A stretch of 48,171 nucleotides of DNA from Clostridia bacterium (lineage in GTDB: Bacteria; Bacillota_A; Clostridia; Oscillospirales; CAG-272), in NCBI GenBank assembly GCA_017468115.1, contig JAFUJS010000007.1:1-48171 (forward strand), written 5' to 3'. Positions 19,001 through 26,212 of this stretch are shown one piece after another. Within the stretch, counting starts at the first letter, position 1. Every line of letters starts with the position of its first letter. The position numbers and the translations under genes are program-made. The notes beneath the pieces were generated by a model, which saw only the letters and a program-made list of their open reading frames with translations, was not told the origin of the DNA and did no database searches.

Positions 19001-20404
19001 ATTAACTCCGTCCTCAAGCAAGCCGTCAACAAAGTATCTTTCCTCTGCGGAGCTATCGCTGGACTCGGTAAAGTAAACAATTTTGCCATTGTAAAGAATG
19101 TAAGGTGTTTTGATACCGTTAATTGATGCGATGGAAAGCGCACCCTCGTAGGTAGATGGGGAGCCAACGGTAGCTGTATCGGGGTTAGATGTAAGACCAA
19201 GGTTACCGTTCTTTTCAGAGCCATAGGATGATGTGAAGCTGTTTGATGCGGCAACAACAAGGCTAATGCCCTGCTTACGAATCTTTTCGTAAACGCCGGA
19301 AATCTTTTCCTCATCGCTCTCACGGCTAAAGCCACAAGCAGTACCAAGGGACATATTGATAACGTCAACACCGAGAATTACACAGTCCTCAAGAGCAGAA
19401 AGAATCCAAGATGCAATAGCGGAATCCTTTGTGTCGGAGAAGATTTTCATTGAAACAAGCTGTGCATTTGGCGCAACGCCTGTAATTGTGTCGTCCTTAC
19501 CAACGATAACACCTGAAACGTGTGTACCGTGGTTGTTATGTAGTGAATAAACGTCAGGGTCCTTATCTGCATAGTCAAAGGAGAACGGAACCTTCTCGTT
19601 TACATAAACATCGTCCTCTGTAAGACCGGGCAAAAGTGTGCTTGCCTTTGTCTGACCAACAAGGCTTGCAACCATCTGCTTTGTAAGACCAAGCTTTGCC
19701 CTGTCGGCTGTAAAGTTGCCAACGGAGAATGCAGAGTGTGTGTAGTCAAGACCTGTATCAAGAACGGCAACAACCATACCTGTTCCGTCATAGCCGTATT
19801 TCTCACTATATTCCTTGCTGTTGAAAATACCTGTTTCGTAAACGTTTACCTTATTTTCAACAAGCTGGGTTTCAGCCTTTTTGTAAACCTCACAAACAAT
19901 AGGGGTAACATCGCTGTCAAGGGACAAGCACATTGTCTTAAAGTCCCCTGCCTTGATAACTACCTCAAAGCCTGTCAGGATTGCAGAATAGTCAGCACCT
20001 GTCTGGAAGCTGATGCCCTGCTCCTTAAGAGTTGCAAGAATCTGCTCCTTTTCGGTGGCGATTTCTGCCCTTACCTCATCTGCCCTTTCTGAAAATGCAA
20101 ACTCGGTAAAGCTGATTTCCTTATTTGTTTCGTTATATTCATCAAGAAGCGCAGGATTTGATAAGCTGATGATAACCGAAATTTCATCAGAATCCTTTAC
20201 TCCGGATGGAAGCTCAAAAACAACTGAGCTATCAAAATACTGATTCCTGTTTGTGGTTAGTGAATCAGTAAACTGCTTAATGTACTGAGCGTCGTATGCA
20301 TAGCTCTTCCCAAGAGATGGGATAATTACGGAAAGCAGTAAAATTGTCGCTAATACTAGCGAGATGACAACCGATGCCACCCTTACAATGACTTTGTTTT
20401 TCAT
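13082..20404 (-). CDS. Giant cell-surface subtilisin-like protease with BspA-type leucine-rich repeats
   Basis: A 2440-residue secreted S8 protease. Order seen: signal peptide (1-36), propeptide-like region (to about 190), subtilase domain with catalytic Asp216 (AVLDTGLD), His292 (NHGTHVSG), oxyanion Asn388 and Ser613 (SGTSMACP). A protease-associated domain is inserted at about 465-555 (GKIALVKRGDTTFEEKA). Then come fibronectin-like regions as in C5a-peptidase-type enzymes, a BIG2-like Ig domain (about 1170-1250), and some 800 residues of LRR_5/BspA repeats (about 1390-2210; recurring IGDYCFASNPNLEKVEM-type units). It ends in one membrane span and a basic tail (AFIKRKAIIRLFTRK), with no LPxTG motif. 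It heads the opp operon, so it likely digests proteins at the surface to supply OppA. Confidence 0.93.
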   Translation of the reverse strand: MKNKVIVRVASVVISLVLATILLLSVIIPSLGKSYAYDAQYIKQFTDSLTTNRNQYFDSSVVFELPSGVKDSDEISVIISLSNPALLDEYNETNKEISFTEFAFSERADEVRAEIATEKEQILATLKEQGISFQTGADYSAILTGFEVVIKAGDFKTMCLSLDSDVTPIVCEVYKKAETQLVENKVNVYETGIFNSKEYSEKYGYDGTGMVVAVLDTGLDYTHSAFSVGNFTADRAKLGLTKQMVASLVGQTKASTLLPGLTEDDVYVNEKVPFSFDYADKDPDVYSLHNNHGTHVSGVIVGKDDTITGVAPNAQLVSMKIFSDTKDSAIASWILSALEDCVILGVDVINMSLGTACGFSRESDEEKISGVYEKIRKQGISLVVAASNSFTSSYGSEKNGNLGLTSNPDTATVGSPSTYEGALSIASINGIKTPYILYNGKIVYFTESSDSSAEERYFVDGLLEDGVNEIEIEYVLIPGVGRDAEYTGIDVKGKIALVKRGDTTFEEKAQAAERAGALGVIVYNNISGDIRMNVGTVKIPVCSISQEDGEVLAAAKRGTIKISRDQTSGPFMSDFSSWGPSPSLGIKPELTAHGGNILSAITGGGYDRLSGTSMACPNTAGVIILLRQYVMDKFPEISNDPVKVTALVNQLLMSTADIVYNKNGLPYAVRKQGAGLANLVSATETTALILTYNKDGSVMDKTKLEIGDDAEKTGVYELNFSVYNFGKTPVSYILSTFAMTEGVSDVRTHKGETTVTEEGYLLEGATISFTVENGTQNGDEIIVEAGKTAKVKVTITLSDEDKKYLDESFENGMYIEGFVELDATGDTKEDLSVPYLAFYGDWTEAPILDLDYFETNKDELNDSIPTLDKTLPDAYATRPIGGMFSDYISFLGSYYFQQNPANQIISASRDYIALSNVKVSDYATEADQDIATIHSLRFIWTGMLRNAAKVVVTITDDATGEVIYEVVDDDVRKSYGDGGSYLYPANVEIEFDAADHNLKNNTKYTVRMVAHMDYGDGGLETNEKNVFEFPFTTDFEAPAVTGCTFRSEYDSDKDRMRLFATLAVYDNHYAMSMQPGYITSTIDENNQMSYELVPFESYMTPIYSERNGTTYVEYELTDYIYDLKNSAHAKNSFVVSVYDYALNHATFEIGLPDEFVDFYFDLGEDEEGNPITGVTLSPNELYTLKLSVYPNEEENEKWGELLTFTSSNEKVVKIVNNKLLALKAGTATIEAKHPNDATKKAYMTVTVLGEGDDGYQYFDMPVAEVFKITGYKTLFAFEIMDSTDRDIGQTDVTKFFGSTEAHAVKMFPSESIQLLYNLKAYFPDSTEIIFETGNDRIVSVDQNGVVTANEEGFSNITVSLRLNGESTFYTETLSVEVKDPFVRTAPTLTHYYGNGGLVEIPADLLLTKIGAFAFSNYEWVPKTEAEYLEDDNSRTKQSPIGNDTITKIIIPEGIKTIDAYAFARLTALKEVVLPSTIENIEYGAFAGCTKLEKITGIENVQLINYGAFEGCNLKGTLKLDKACAIGDYCFASNPNLEKVEMTDKLQSIGSYAFAGCSKLTTVDIGAEKAKLGSYVFASCSKLTTVKANANVIPEGAFMNCSSLENVTIGKDVSYIGELAFAGTKISQFKLDTKNTGYKVSDDGKYLLTKDGKTLLLVVPTASGAVTITDSNIKTIGNGAFASNKNITSVNATGVTMLKDYAFYGCTSLSSVTLGKLTELGSYAFYNTAISTLPSLEGVEKIGDNAFAYTDLTSITIPNGMVIGNGAFYECDKLHTVVIGDDVVIGDGAFMTSWTNKRPTYIRDESYTSKVYYPHIPSALKNLTIGKNAVIGDSAFYGSSELVAVDIGDGARIGRMAFYNCYKLETFDFTKVIELGEYAFSGDEYATASSAEGGGTGVDEQGYSVSHIYATKVKTVIFEELESLGAYAFALCPELFNVLMTEDCTLTEIPERAFAKCYKLEAVGLPESVRRIGLESFGECALEIITLSNVEYIDNYAFAGCTQLYEVALNENGTDLGEGVFAYCEKLSKVTNLDKVEKIGAYAFALTNLSGAKLSSAVEIGNEAFMKEEMTDFDLDLSENKVLSVIGDNPFALCRIDALYITETVEFNGKEYPVIVYDFDISDTVHVINGSIYADVPLGLELITYASVDDSFVEVADGTVRITAYAFAGHDVVRVKLPHTVNAIGHKAFYDCDELITVIFNSYTAPTLEEEFDQSYFTVFNIPASSGDTNGYEYYDDEGKTKTTPGLGVVPYFMFNPMVYTTQGIYPQSANYYSMYYGGNFVNMIGHSNPELIMIRPSNGQEYDSFIMGQYFTTVIDGSIAPDKITLAAIEAIDRLPDKVMLSDKPLVVAARLAYDKIATLEQQALVTNYGELLTAEQRIKAFESGEAQPDTEEPVGDTSTTDPLMVAVIIESILLGIGLIGAGVLAFIKRKAIIRLFTRK

Positions 20405-20473
20405 GTGTAAATTTTGCCTTTCTTTCTTTATATATACGTGTGTGATAATATAATAGTGATAACATACGGGACT

Positions 20474-20502
20474 ATTTTAGCACATAATATAGTAAAATTC
20501 AA
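20474..20502 (-). promoter_or_regulatory. Promoter of the subtilase-opp operon
   Basis: On the minus strand: TTGAAT (20502-20497), a 17-base spacer and TAAAAT (20479-20474), with TGC before the -10 (extended -10). The leader to the start codon is about 65 bases. It is divergent from the promoter at 20710. Confidence 0.8.
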
Positions 20503-20709
20503 GCACTTTTTATTCATTTAACAAATTAAAGTGGTAAAAGAGTTTCATATATACAAGGTTAAAAATCGTCCCTCAGCTCAATAACCACAGCGCTTAAGGG
20601 CATCTCAAAACATTTAATTTTATTAAGAAAAAATTTTTAAGGTCTGGAAAAATTTACAATTTGGCAACTTTTTTACCTGCTCTTTTTTGACGGCACATCA
20701 CATTAATTA
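20503..20709. other. AT-rich divergent intergenic stretch
   Basis: About 200 bases between two outward-facing promoters. It holds runs of A and T (around 20625-20660) but no hairpin with a T-run, RNA gene or ORF that I could support. Confidence 0.5.
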
Positions 20710-20738
20710 TTGACTTTGGGGCTTTGTTGTGCTAAAAT
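20710..20738 (+). promoter_or_regulatory. Promoter of the redox membrane operon
   Basis: TTGACT (20710-20715), a 17-base spacer and TAAAAT (20733-20738), with TGC immediately before the -10. Because the promoter occupies 20710-20738, the upstream in-frame start at 20710 cannot be the real start of the next gene. Confidence 0.82.
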
Positions 20739-20775
20739 GCTAACAGAAAGAAACCAAATAAGAAAGGCAACATAT

Positions 20776-21600
20776 ATGACAAAGGCAAAAATTGTCCATT
20801 TAGTCTATGAAATTGTCCTTGGTCTTTTGGCAATAGCTGTGGGTATTTGCTTTATTTCCTCCTGCATCCACATTTACCAAAGTGGAGATAACCCCTTTAC
20901 AAGGGACAGAATCGGAGAGCATTTTCAAGCAATTTCCATTCCTGTTTACATTTTCCTTGCCCTCATTGTGGGTGGAATTGTGCTGAACATTGCTTGCCCT
21001 AAGGAGAAAAAAAGGACTACTGCCACAATAGACAAATCACTTGTGCTAAACAATTTATACAAGCGCTTTCCTCTCAGCTCCGCAGGCGAGGAAAGAAGAC
21101 AGCAAATTAAAAGGCAGCAGCTAATTAGGCTTACCTTTAATCTTATTTTTGCTGTATCACTTATAACGTCGATTATTTTCTGTCTCGCCTTTTTTCTGGC
21201 GCCGGATTTTATTTCCGAGGACCCAAATGAAACAGTAATCAGGGGTGTGTTGGCAATGGCTGTTTACCTGCTTGTGCCGCTTGCCCTTTGCATAACTATG
21301 ATTTTTGTGTTTAGATACAGCTATGAAAAGGAGCTTTCCTTCTTAAAGGCGGCTATGGTTGAGGCAAAAAAAGTCGACCCTGTGTCTGAAAATCCCGCTT
21401 TGCAAGAGGAGCATATCAACACTCTGTCAAGAATTAAGGCTTTTTTTGTAAAGCATGAAAAAATAGTAAAATTAATTGTCCGTCTGGTAATTTTGGCCGT
21501 TTGTCTTGTGCTTCTTATCACAGGTATTGCAAACGGTGGAATCGCATCTGTCCTTGCCAAGGCTAACAAGCTTTGCCAAGAATGTATCGGAATAGGCTAA
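20776..21600 (+). CDS. Five-span membrane protein ending in an external CxxC (CD1871A-like tail)
   Basis: A 274-residue membrane protein with about five predicted spans: IVLGLLAIAVGICFISS, ISIPVYIFLALIVGGIVLNI, FNLIFAVSLITSIIFCLAFF, VLAMAVYLLVPLALCITMIF and LIVRLVILAVCLVLLITGIA. The N-terminus is cytoplasmic by charge, so five spans put the C-terminus outside. The last 25 residues (GIANGGIASVLAKANKLCQE, then CIGIG) closely resemble the small CD1871A-family CXXC membrane proteins of Clostridia; the pair is Cys267 and Cys270. It is 10 bases upstream of the polyferredoxin-thioredoxin gene, so a joint role in moving electrons or thiols across the membrane is inferred. ATG at 20776 follows AGAAAGG. 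Confidence 0.8.
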   Translation: MTKAKIVHLVYEIVLGLLAIAVGICFISSCIHIYQSGDNPFTRDRIGEHFQAISIPVYIFLALIVGGIVLNIACPKEKKRTTATIDKSLVLNNLYKRFPLSSAGEERRQQIKRQQLIRLTFNLIFAVSLITSIIFCLAFFLAPDFISEDPNETVIRGVLAMAVYLLVPLALCITMIFVFRYSYEKELSFLKAAMVEAKKVDPVSENPALQEEHINTLSRIKAFFVKHEKIVKLIVRLVILAVCLVLLITGIANGGIASVLAKANKLCQECIGIG

Positions 21601-21610
21601 GGGGGTAAAT

Positions 21611-23320
21611 ATGGAAAACGAAAATATAAACACCCAAGCCGAATTAACTGTAAATCCGACTGAGGTTACGGTGGAAAATACCGAAAAAGCAGACACTCCA
21701 CCAAAGAAAAAGAGAAAAACCTTTAAGGAGTGGCTCATTTCTATCAAGCCCTCAAAGAGAAAGATTATTCAGCTTTACGCCGCTGTTCTTACCAACGCAC
21801 ATCTTAAGGGCTTTGTTACAGGAAAGTTTTTTGTAGGCAACACTAAGGGTGCTTGCGCCCCGGGTCTTAACTGCTATTCCTGTCCCGGCGCTGTGGCTGC
21901 CTGTCCTCTTGGCTCTCTTCAAGCAGAGTTGAATGCGGCAAACAAGTCAATGGCGTTCTGTGTTGTAGCAACTATTATGCTTTATGGTCTTATTCTTGGT
22001 AGAACCATTTGCGGCTGGCTTTGCCCATTTGGTCTTATTCAGGAGCTTTTCCACAAGATTAAGACTCCTAAGCTTAAGAAAAACAAATTTACAAGGATTC
22101 TTTCTTATCTTAAGTATCCTATACTAATTTTCTTTGTGGTTTTAATTCCTATTGCCTATGGCTTAAGGAATGTGCCGCTACCTGCATTTTGTAAGTACAT
22201 ATGTCCGGCAGGCACCCTTGAGGGCGCTGTGGCTCTTCTCTCTAACCAAATTAACGAGAGCCAGCTGGCAAACCTTGGACCGCTCTTTACTTGGAAGTTT
22301 GCCTTAATGGTTAGCTTTATTGTGGGTTCAATCTTTATATTCAGATTTTTCTGTCGTTTCTTCTGCCCTCTTGGCGCAATTTACGGCTTCTTTAACAAAT
22401 TCTGCTTGCTTGGTATTAAGGTCGAAAAGCCCAAATGTACAAACTGCGGTCTTTGCGTAACCAAATGCCAAATGGATATTAAGCACGTTGGCGACCACGA
22501 ATGTATCAGCTGTGGCGAATGTATTGATGTTTGCCCCACTAAGGCAATTACCTTCAAGGGCTCAAAATTCTTCTTGCCGCCTGACGAGATTGATACAACT
22601 GGTATGGACGAAAACGAGGCACAGGCAGCTAAGGCTGAAAACGATATTAAGCGTGAAAAGGTAAAGAGGCGCTCCAAAATTTTCAAGATTGTTATTGCAT
22701 CCGTTATGGCTGTGGTAATGGCAGGCGCACTTATTTACTACAACTTTATTTACGAGGGCGTTCCTACTGCCGAAATCGGCACCGCCGTTGGCGACCAGGC
22801 ACCTTCAATGTCCCTTGATGCTATTGATGAGGGTGGCTATTTAGCGCCCGACTCCTTGGAAAAGAATAAAGCCGAGGGCTTTGTTGAAAACGAAAACGGC
22901 TACCTTTCATTTGACCCAACTAAAACAGGCAAATTAACTGTTATCAACTTCTGGGGCGTTTGGTGCTCCGGCTGTGTTGCAGAGCTTCCCGACTTTAACA
23001 AGATTGCCTCCGACTACAAGGGGGACGTTGTGGTGGTTGCTATCCACACAAGCGACGCCTTTACAAAGGAAAACGATGCTCCTAACTATATTAAGGACTA
23101 CGAGCTTGGCGGAGAGAAAATCTATCTTGATTCCGAAATGATTTTCTTGGTTGACAAGGAAAGCGATATTCCGGGTGTTGACCAATACTACACAGATTTA
23201 GGCGGTCTTGGAAGCTACCCAATGACAGTTGTTATTGACGAAAATGGCGTTATCGTTGCCCGCTTCGACAGCTCCGTTCACTATGAGGACCTACAAGCAA
23301 TAATCGAAGCAAATAAATAA
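21611..23320 (+). CDS. Membrane polyferredoxin fused to an extracytoplasmic thioredoxin-like domain
   Basis: A 569-residue fusion. Residues 80-265 form a NapH/CcoG-like membrane module with conserved cysteine pairs CGWLCP (134-138), CKYICPAG (194-198) and CRFFCPLG (248-252), plus an external CAPGLNCYSCPG motif. Residues 276-308 are two 4Fe-4S sites (CTNCGLCVTKC and CISCGECIDVC). A basic stretch and one span (about 359-380) follow, then a TlpA/redoxin domain with the active site WCSGC (Cys452, Cys455). Charge bias puts the clusters inside and the thioredoxin domain outside. The likely role is to pass electrons from cytoplasmic ferredoxin to external disulfides, as CcdA/DsbD does by another mechanism. 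That function is inferred; the domains are clear. Confidence 0.9.
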   Translation: MENENINTQAELTVNPTEVTVENTEKADTPPKKKRKTFKEWLISIKPSKRKIIQLYAAVLTNAHLKGFVTGKFFVGNTKGACAPGLNCYSCPGAVAACPLGSLQAELNAANKSMAFCVVATIMLYGLILGRTICGWLCPFGLIQELFHKIKTPKLKKNKFTRILSYLKYPILIFFVVLIPIAYGLRNVPLPAFCKYICPAGTLEGAVALLSNQINESQLANLGPLFTWKFALMVSFIVGSIFIFRFFCRFFCPLGAIYGFFNKFCLLGIKVEKPKCTNCGLCVTKCQMDIKHVGDHECISCGECIDVCPTKAITFKGSKFFLPPDEIDTTGMDENEAQAAKAENDIKREKVKRRSKIFKIVIASVMAVVMAGALIYYNFIYEGVPTAEIGTAVGDQAPSMSLDAIDEGGYLAPDSLEKNKAEGFVENENGYLSFDPTKTGKLTVINFWGVWCSGCVAELPDFNKIASDYKGDVVVVAIHTSDAFTKENDAPNYIKDYELGGEKIYLDSEMIFLVDKESDIPGVDQYYTDLGGLGSYPMTVVIDENGVIVARFDSSVHYEDLQAIIEANK

Positions 23321-23323
23321 ACA

Positions 23324-23360
23324 AAAACAGACACTTCCCTCGAGGGAGTGTCTGTTTTTT
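23324..23360. terminator. Terminator, CAGACACT family, copy 1
   Basis: AAAACAGACACT (23324-23335) pairs with AGTGTCTGTTTT (23347-23358) around a CCCTCGAGGG centre and ends in T6. It starts 4 bases after the stop codon and lies between convergent genes, so it can act on both strands. The same core recurs at 33668 and 35838. Confidence 0.9.
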
Positions 23361-23409
23361 AGATGTTTTTTAGTTTAATCCGTGCATTTAATTTCACGGG
23401 ATTTTTTTA

Positions 23410-24624
23410 TTATTTTGCTTCTCTTGTAGCGGCTACGGTAAGAGGTGCGCTGCCCTCATTTGTAATTTTGAAAAAGCCGTTTTGGTTTTCTGTTTCAAAG
23501 GTAAGAGTGCCCTCTGCATATGCACCATCGGAGCTGGCAACTGTAAAGCCCTCTGTGGTATCAAATACAAGCTTGTAGCCGTCTGCATTTGGAAGATAGA
23601 ACCACACGCTTTGTCCTGCTTCAATTGTTGCATCAAGCTGACTAACTACAATAATTGCGTTGCTCTTAAAGGTTCCGGGTGCTTGATTTGTAACTGTGGA
23701 GCTACCCACTGACGCACGGTCCTTTTCAAAAATCACAGCTGATGCGCTCTTATTTTCAACAGAAACAACTGCATAATAATTTCCGTTTACCAGTTGTACA
23801 GATGCCACTCCGCTTGCATCGGCTGTGCTCTGTCCAACGTACTCAAAATCCTCGCCATAGAAGGTAACCACAGCACCCTCAACACCGTTATCGCTTGTGT
23901 CATTTACATTAACAGTATACTGAATTTCCTCGTTAGACTCGGAAAATATTGCATCAAAGCTATTGCCCGCAAGATTTGAAACCTTGTTGCCATTTGTACC
24001 GTTTGTAAGTGTAAATGCGCCGTTAGGGTGTTTTACAGTTATAATGTACTCGCCCGGGGTGACTGAAGCAGTTGCATTACCATTTTCGTCCGTTGTTACA
24101 CAGCTGACCATCTCGTCAAGGTTGCTTGCGGCATAGAACATAAACTCAACGCCGACATAAACCTTTGTGCCGTCCTCGTTCTTTGCGGTAAAGGTGTAAA
24201 CATCATATACATTAAGTGTAACTGTAACCTCTGTTTCGCCCTGTGCAAAGTAGATATAGTCCTCGGGAATCTCTGCACCCTGAGGAGCTGAGTTAATTTG
24301 AACTCTTGGATTTACAAGCGCTTCCTTAGCGGAATAGGTCTTTATGCCGTTTGCATCTGTGTTGCCAGGTCTTAGGCAGTTACCAAGGGCCTCATCTCCG
24401 TAGCAAACCTGAAGGTTTACGCCCTCAATTGGGTTGCCAAATTGGTCAACAACTGTAACCGTATAGGTAATATTTGTATCGGTGTTACCACTGTTTGTGC
24501 CTCCTGTGCCTGTACCCGTTCCTGTGCCTGCCGGTGGATTTTCATTGCCGCCACAAGCCACAAGGCAAACACCAAGACACAAAACAAGCATCATTATGCT
24601 TAAAACTAATAAAAATCTTTTCAT
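23410..24624 (-). CDS. Lipoprotein with carboxypeptidase-regulatory-like/Ig-like modules
   Basis: A 404-residue predicted lipoprotein (lipobox LVAC, Cys24) with a Gly-Thr-rich linker at about 31-45 (GTGTGTGTGG). Then come three or more beta-sandwich modules that begin like YTVTVVDQFGNPIEGVNLQV and YTVNVNDTSDNGVEGAVVTF, typical of carboxypeptidase-regulatory-like or CNA-B-like folds. A C-terminal module (SVWFYLPNADGYKLVFD) resembles a bacterial pre-peptidase-like beta sandwich. No catalytic residues are recognised. Its start overlaps the stop of the upstream gene (ATGA), so the two are translationally coupled. It is probably a surface binding or structural protein. Confidence 0.8.
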   Translation of the reverse strand: MKRFLLVLSIMMLVLCLGVCLVACGGNENPPAGTGTGTGTGGTNSGNTDTNITYTVTVVDQFGNPIEGVNLQVCYGDEALGNCLRPGNTDANGIKTYSAKEALVNPRVQINSAPQGAEIPEDYIYFAQGETEVTVTLNVYDVYTFTAKNEDGTKVYVGVEFMFYAASNLDEMVSCVTTDENGNATASVTPGEYIITVKHPNGAFTLTNGTNGNKVSNLAGNSFDAIFSESNEEIQYTVNVNDTSDNGVEGAVVTFYGEDFEYVGQSTADASGVASVQLVNGNYYAVVSVENKSASAVIFEKDRASVGSSTVTNQAPGTFKSNAIIVVSQLDATIEAGQSVWFYLPNADGYKLVFDTTEGFTVASSDGAYAEGTLTFETENQNGFFKITNEGSAPLTVAATREAK

Positions 24625-26156
24625 TTTGTAACCTCGTATGTAAATGTAACCGTCTTATTTCCTGTTACAGAAATATTAAAGCTGTCTGCACCTGAAATTG
24701 TAAGAACAATCTTGCCCTCTGTTGGCTCTACAACTGCACCGCCATAGGTAAGAGTAATGCCCTCGGTGCTTTCAATGGTAAGCCTTCCGCCTGCTGTGGT
24801 GGTAAAATAAGCCACCTCATTGTCAAGCAATACGCCATATACCGGCATATTGCCCTCATCGTCGGCTGTAACAGGTGCTATGCTGATTGGCAGGGACTCT
24901 GTTCCAACAATGCCCTTTTCGATGTAGCAGCAGGCAAAGAGCCATGCGTTTTCCTCTACTATACCAAGAATCGGCTTTTCAGTTACTGTGCCGTCCGGTG
25001 CTTCCTCATAGGTTTTGAAGATATTGTTATCTCCTGTAAACCATCCGTAGTATGCACTAGCCTTTTCAATAACATATTTAAGCTCGTCAGTAAGTGGGCA
25101 AATGCCTGCCTTATCGCACTTTTCTGCGTAAGCCAAAATAAGCTCGTTATAGCGCTCCTTAAGAGTTATGTTGCCGTCTGCGTCCTTCTCAACACAAGCA
25201 ATGCTTGTTCTGTCGCAAATATCCTTGAAGGAAGCAAGATACGGACTTGCAGAGGAGATTCTGATATAAACAACAGGTCCATTCTCGTCTCCTATATGAT
25301 AGTAGCCGTCCTGTCCCTTAACCACGGTCAAGTTCTTGTCCTTAATGTCAAGGTCCTTAATCATATAGTTAAGAAGATCGTAAATATACGGCTCGCTGCT
25401 AACCTCTGTTGCTGTTATTTCGTCGTAGGGCACGTCTCTTGTTGCGTCCCTTGTTCTTTCAATAGTAACAATGGCGCTCGTGCTGTCCTCACTTGGCACT
25501 ACGCAAAGAACAAAGCTGGTTGTCCCTGTCTCGCCCGAGCCAATGCCGGAGTCCTTAACCTCGATTTCAAATGAGCCGTCCTCTTCTCTTCCGCTTGCAT
25601 GCTGAGATTGAACAAAGTGGATGCCTCCACGGTACTCAAGCGTACCGCCCTCGCAGCTGAATTTGTAAAAGCCGCTTTCTTGCGGAACGAAAATCAAGTA
25701 GGTATTACCATCAAGCATAACATAGCTGGCGCCTGTTGTTACCATTGGTGCCTCTATGTCCTCGTGCCCGTTCTCGGTTGGCACGGTAATGTCAATGCCG
25801 CCCTGTGGGGTATTATAGATGGTTATTTCTCTTTCAAAAACTGTATCTGTCAGAGTACAAATTGTTGTGTCGTAGCTGATTTCGCCATCAGCCGAGGAAA
25901 CCTTGAAGGTGTAGCTTGCCTTTGGCAGGGTAACGGAGCAAACGCCCTGTTCATTTGCCTTAAGCATTTTGACAAACGTCTCTGTGCCGTCCTCAGCGGG
26001 CTTATAAATCTCTACGTAGATTACCTTGTCGGGTGCATTTCCAAAGCTATCCTTTACTGTAACAGTATAGGTAGCATCCCCACCCTGTCCACCACAGGAT
26101 GCAAGGCATAGGACGAAAAGCACGCCTACAAGAAGCATTAATATAATTTTTTTCAT
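24621..26156 (-). CDS. Lipoprotein with Ig-like N-terminus and a repeated unknown domain
   Basis: A 511-residue lipoprotein (lipobox LASC, Cys21). It starts with a YTVTVKDSFGNAPDKVIYVE module like its neighbour, followed by a beta-rich module (YLIFVPQESGFYKFSCEGG). From about residue 275 it holds a domain that recurs twice in the 1002-residue neighbour: DGYYHIGDENGP at the start, ICPLTDELKYVIEKASAYYG in the middle and ENAWLFACCYIEKG at the end, with conserved Cys, EL and W...C positions. The C-terminus is another small beta module (YFTTTAGGRLTIES). ATG at 26156 follows AGAGGA; a GTG or ATG farther up would fall inside the upstream hairpin. Function unknown. Confidence 0.8.
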   Translation of the reverse strand: MKKIILMLLVGVLFVLCLASCGGQGGDATYTVTVKDSFGNAPDKVIYVEIYKPAEDGTETFVKMLKANEQGVCSVTLPKASYTFKVSSADGEISYDTTICTLTDTVFEREITIYNTPQGGIDITVPTENGHEDIEAPMVTTGASYVMLDGNTYLIFVPQESGFYKFSCEGGTLEYRGGIHFVQSQHASGREEDGSFEIEVKDSGIGSGETGTTSFVLCVVPSEDSTSAIVTIERTRDATRDVPYDEITATEVSSEPYIYDLLNYMIKDLDIKDKNLTVVKGQDGYYHIGDENGPVVYIRISSASPYLASFKDICDRTSIACVEKDADGNITLKERYNELILAYAEKCDKAGICPLTDELKYVIEKASAYYGWFTGDNNIFKTYEEAPDGTVTEKPILGIVEENAWLFACCYIEKGIVGTESLPISIAPVTADDEGNMPVYGVLLDNEVAYFTTTAGGRLTIESTEGITLTYGGAVVEPTEGKIVLTISGADSFNISVTGNKTVTFTYEVTK

Positions 26157-26172
26157 AAAATCCTCTTTTGTA

Positions 26173-26200
26173 AATGCCACGGCTTTTTTGCCGTGGCATT
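26173..26200. repeat. Intergenic hairpin without T-run inside the lipoprotein operon
   Basis: An 11-bp stem (26173-26183 and 26190-26200, core TGCCACGGC/GCCGTGGCA) with a 6-base loop. It lies between two co-directional lipoprotein genes, 16 bases before the start codon at 26156. On the coding (minus) strand the loop is A6 and no T-run follows, so it is unlikely to be a strong terminator and more likely tunes expression. Confidence 0.75.
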
Positions 26201-26212
26201 CTTAAAAATCAA

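Noticed and set aside
18600..19076. 158-codon frame antisense to the subtilase
   Set aside because: It lies opposite the catalytic domain, which is unmistakable; no start signals or motifs.
20503..20709. Possible riboswitch or RNA gene in the divergent region
   Set aside because: No conserved helix pattern or terminator could be drawn by eye; it is simply AT-rich.
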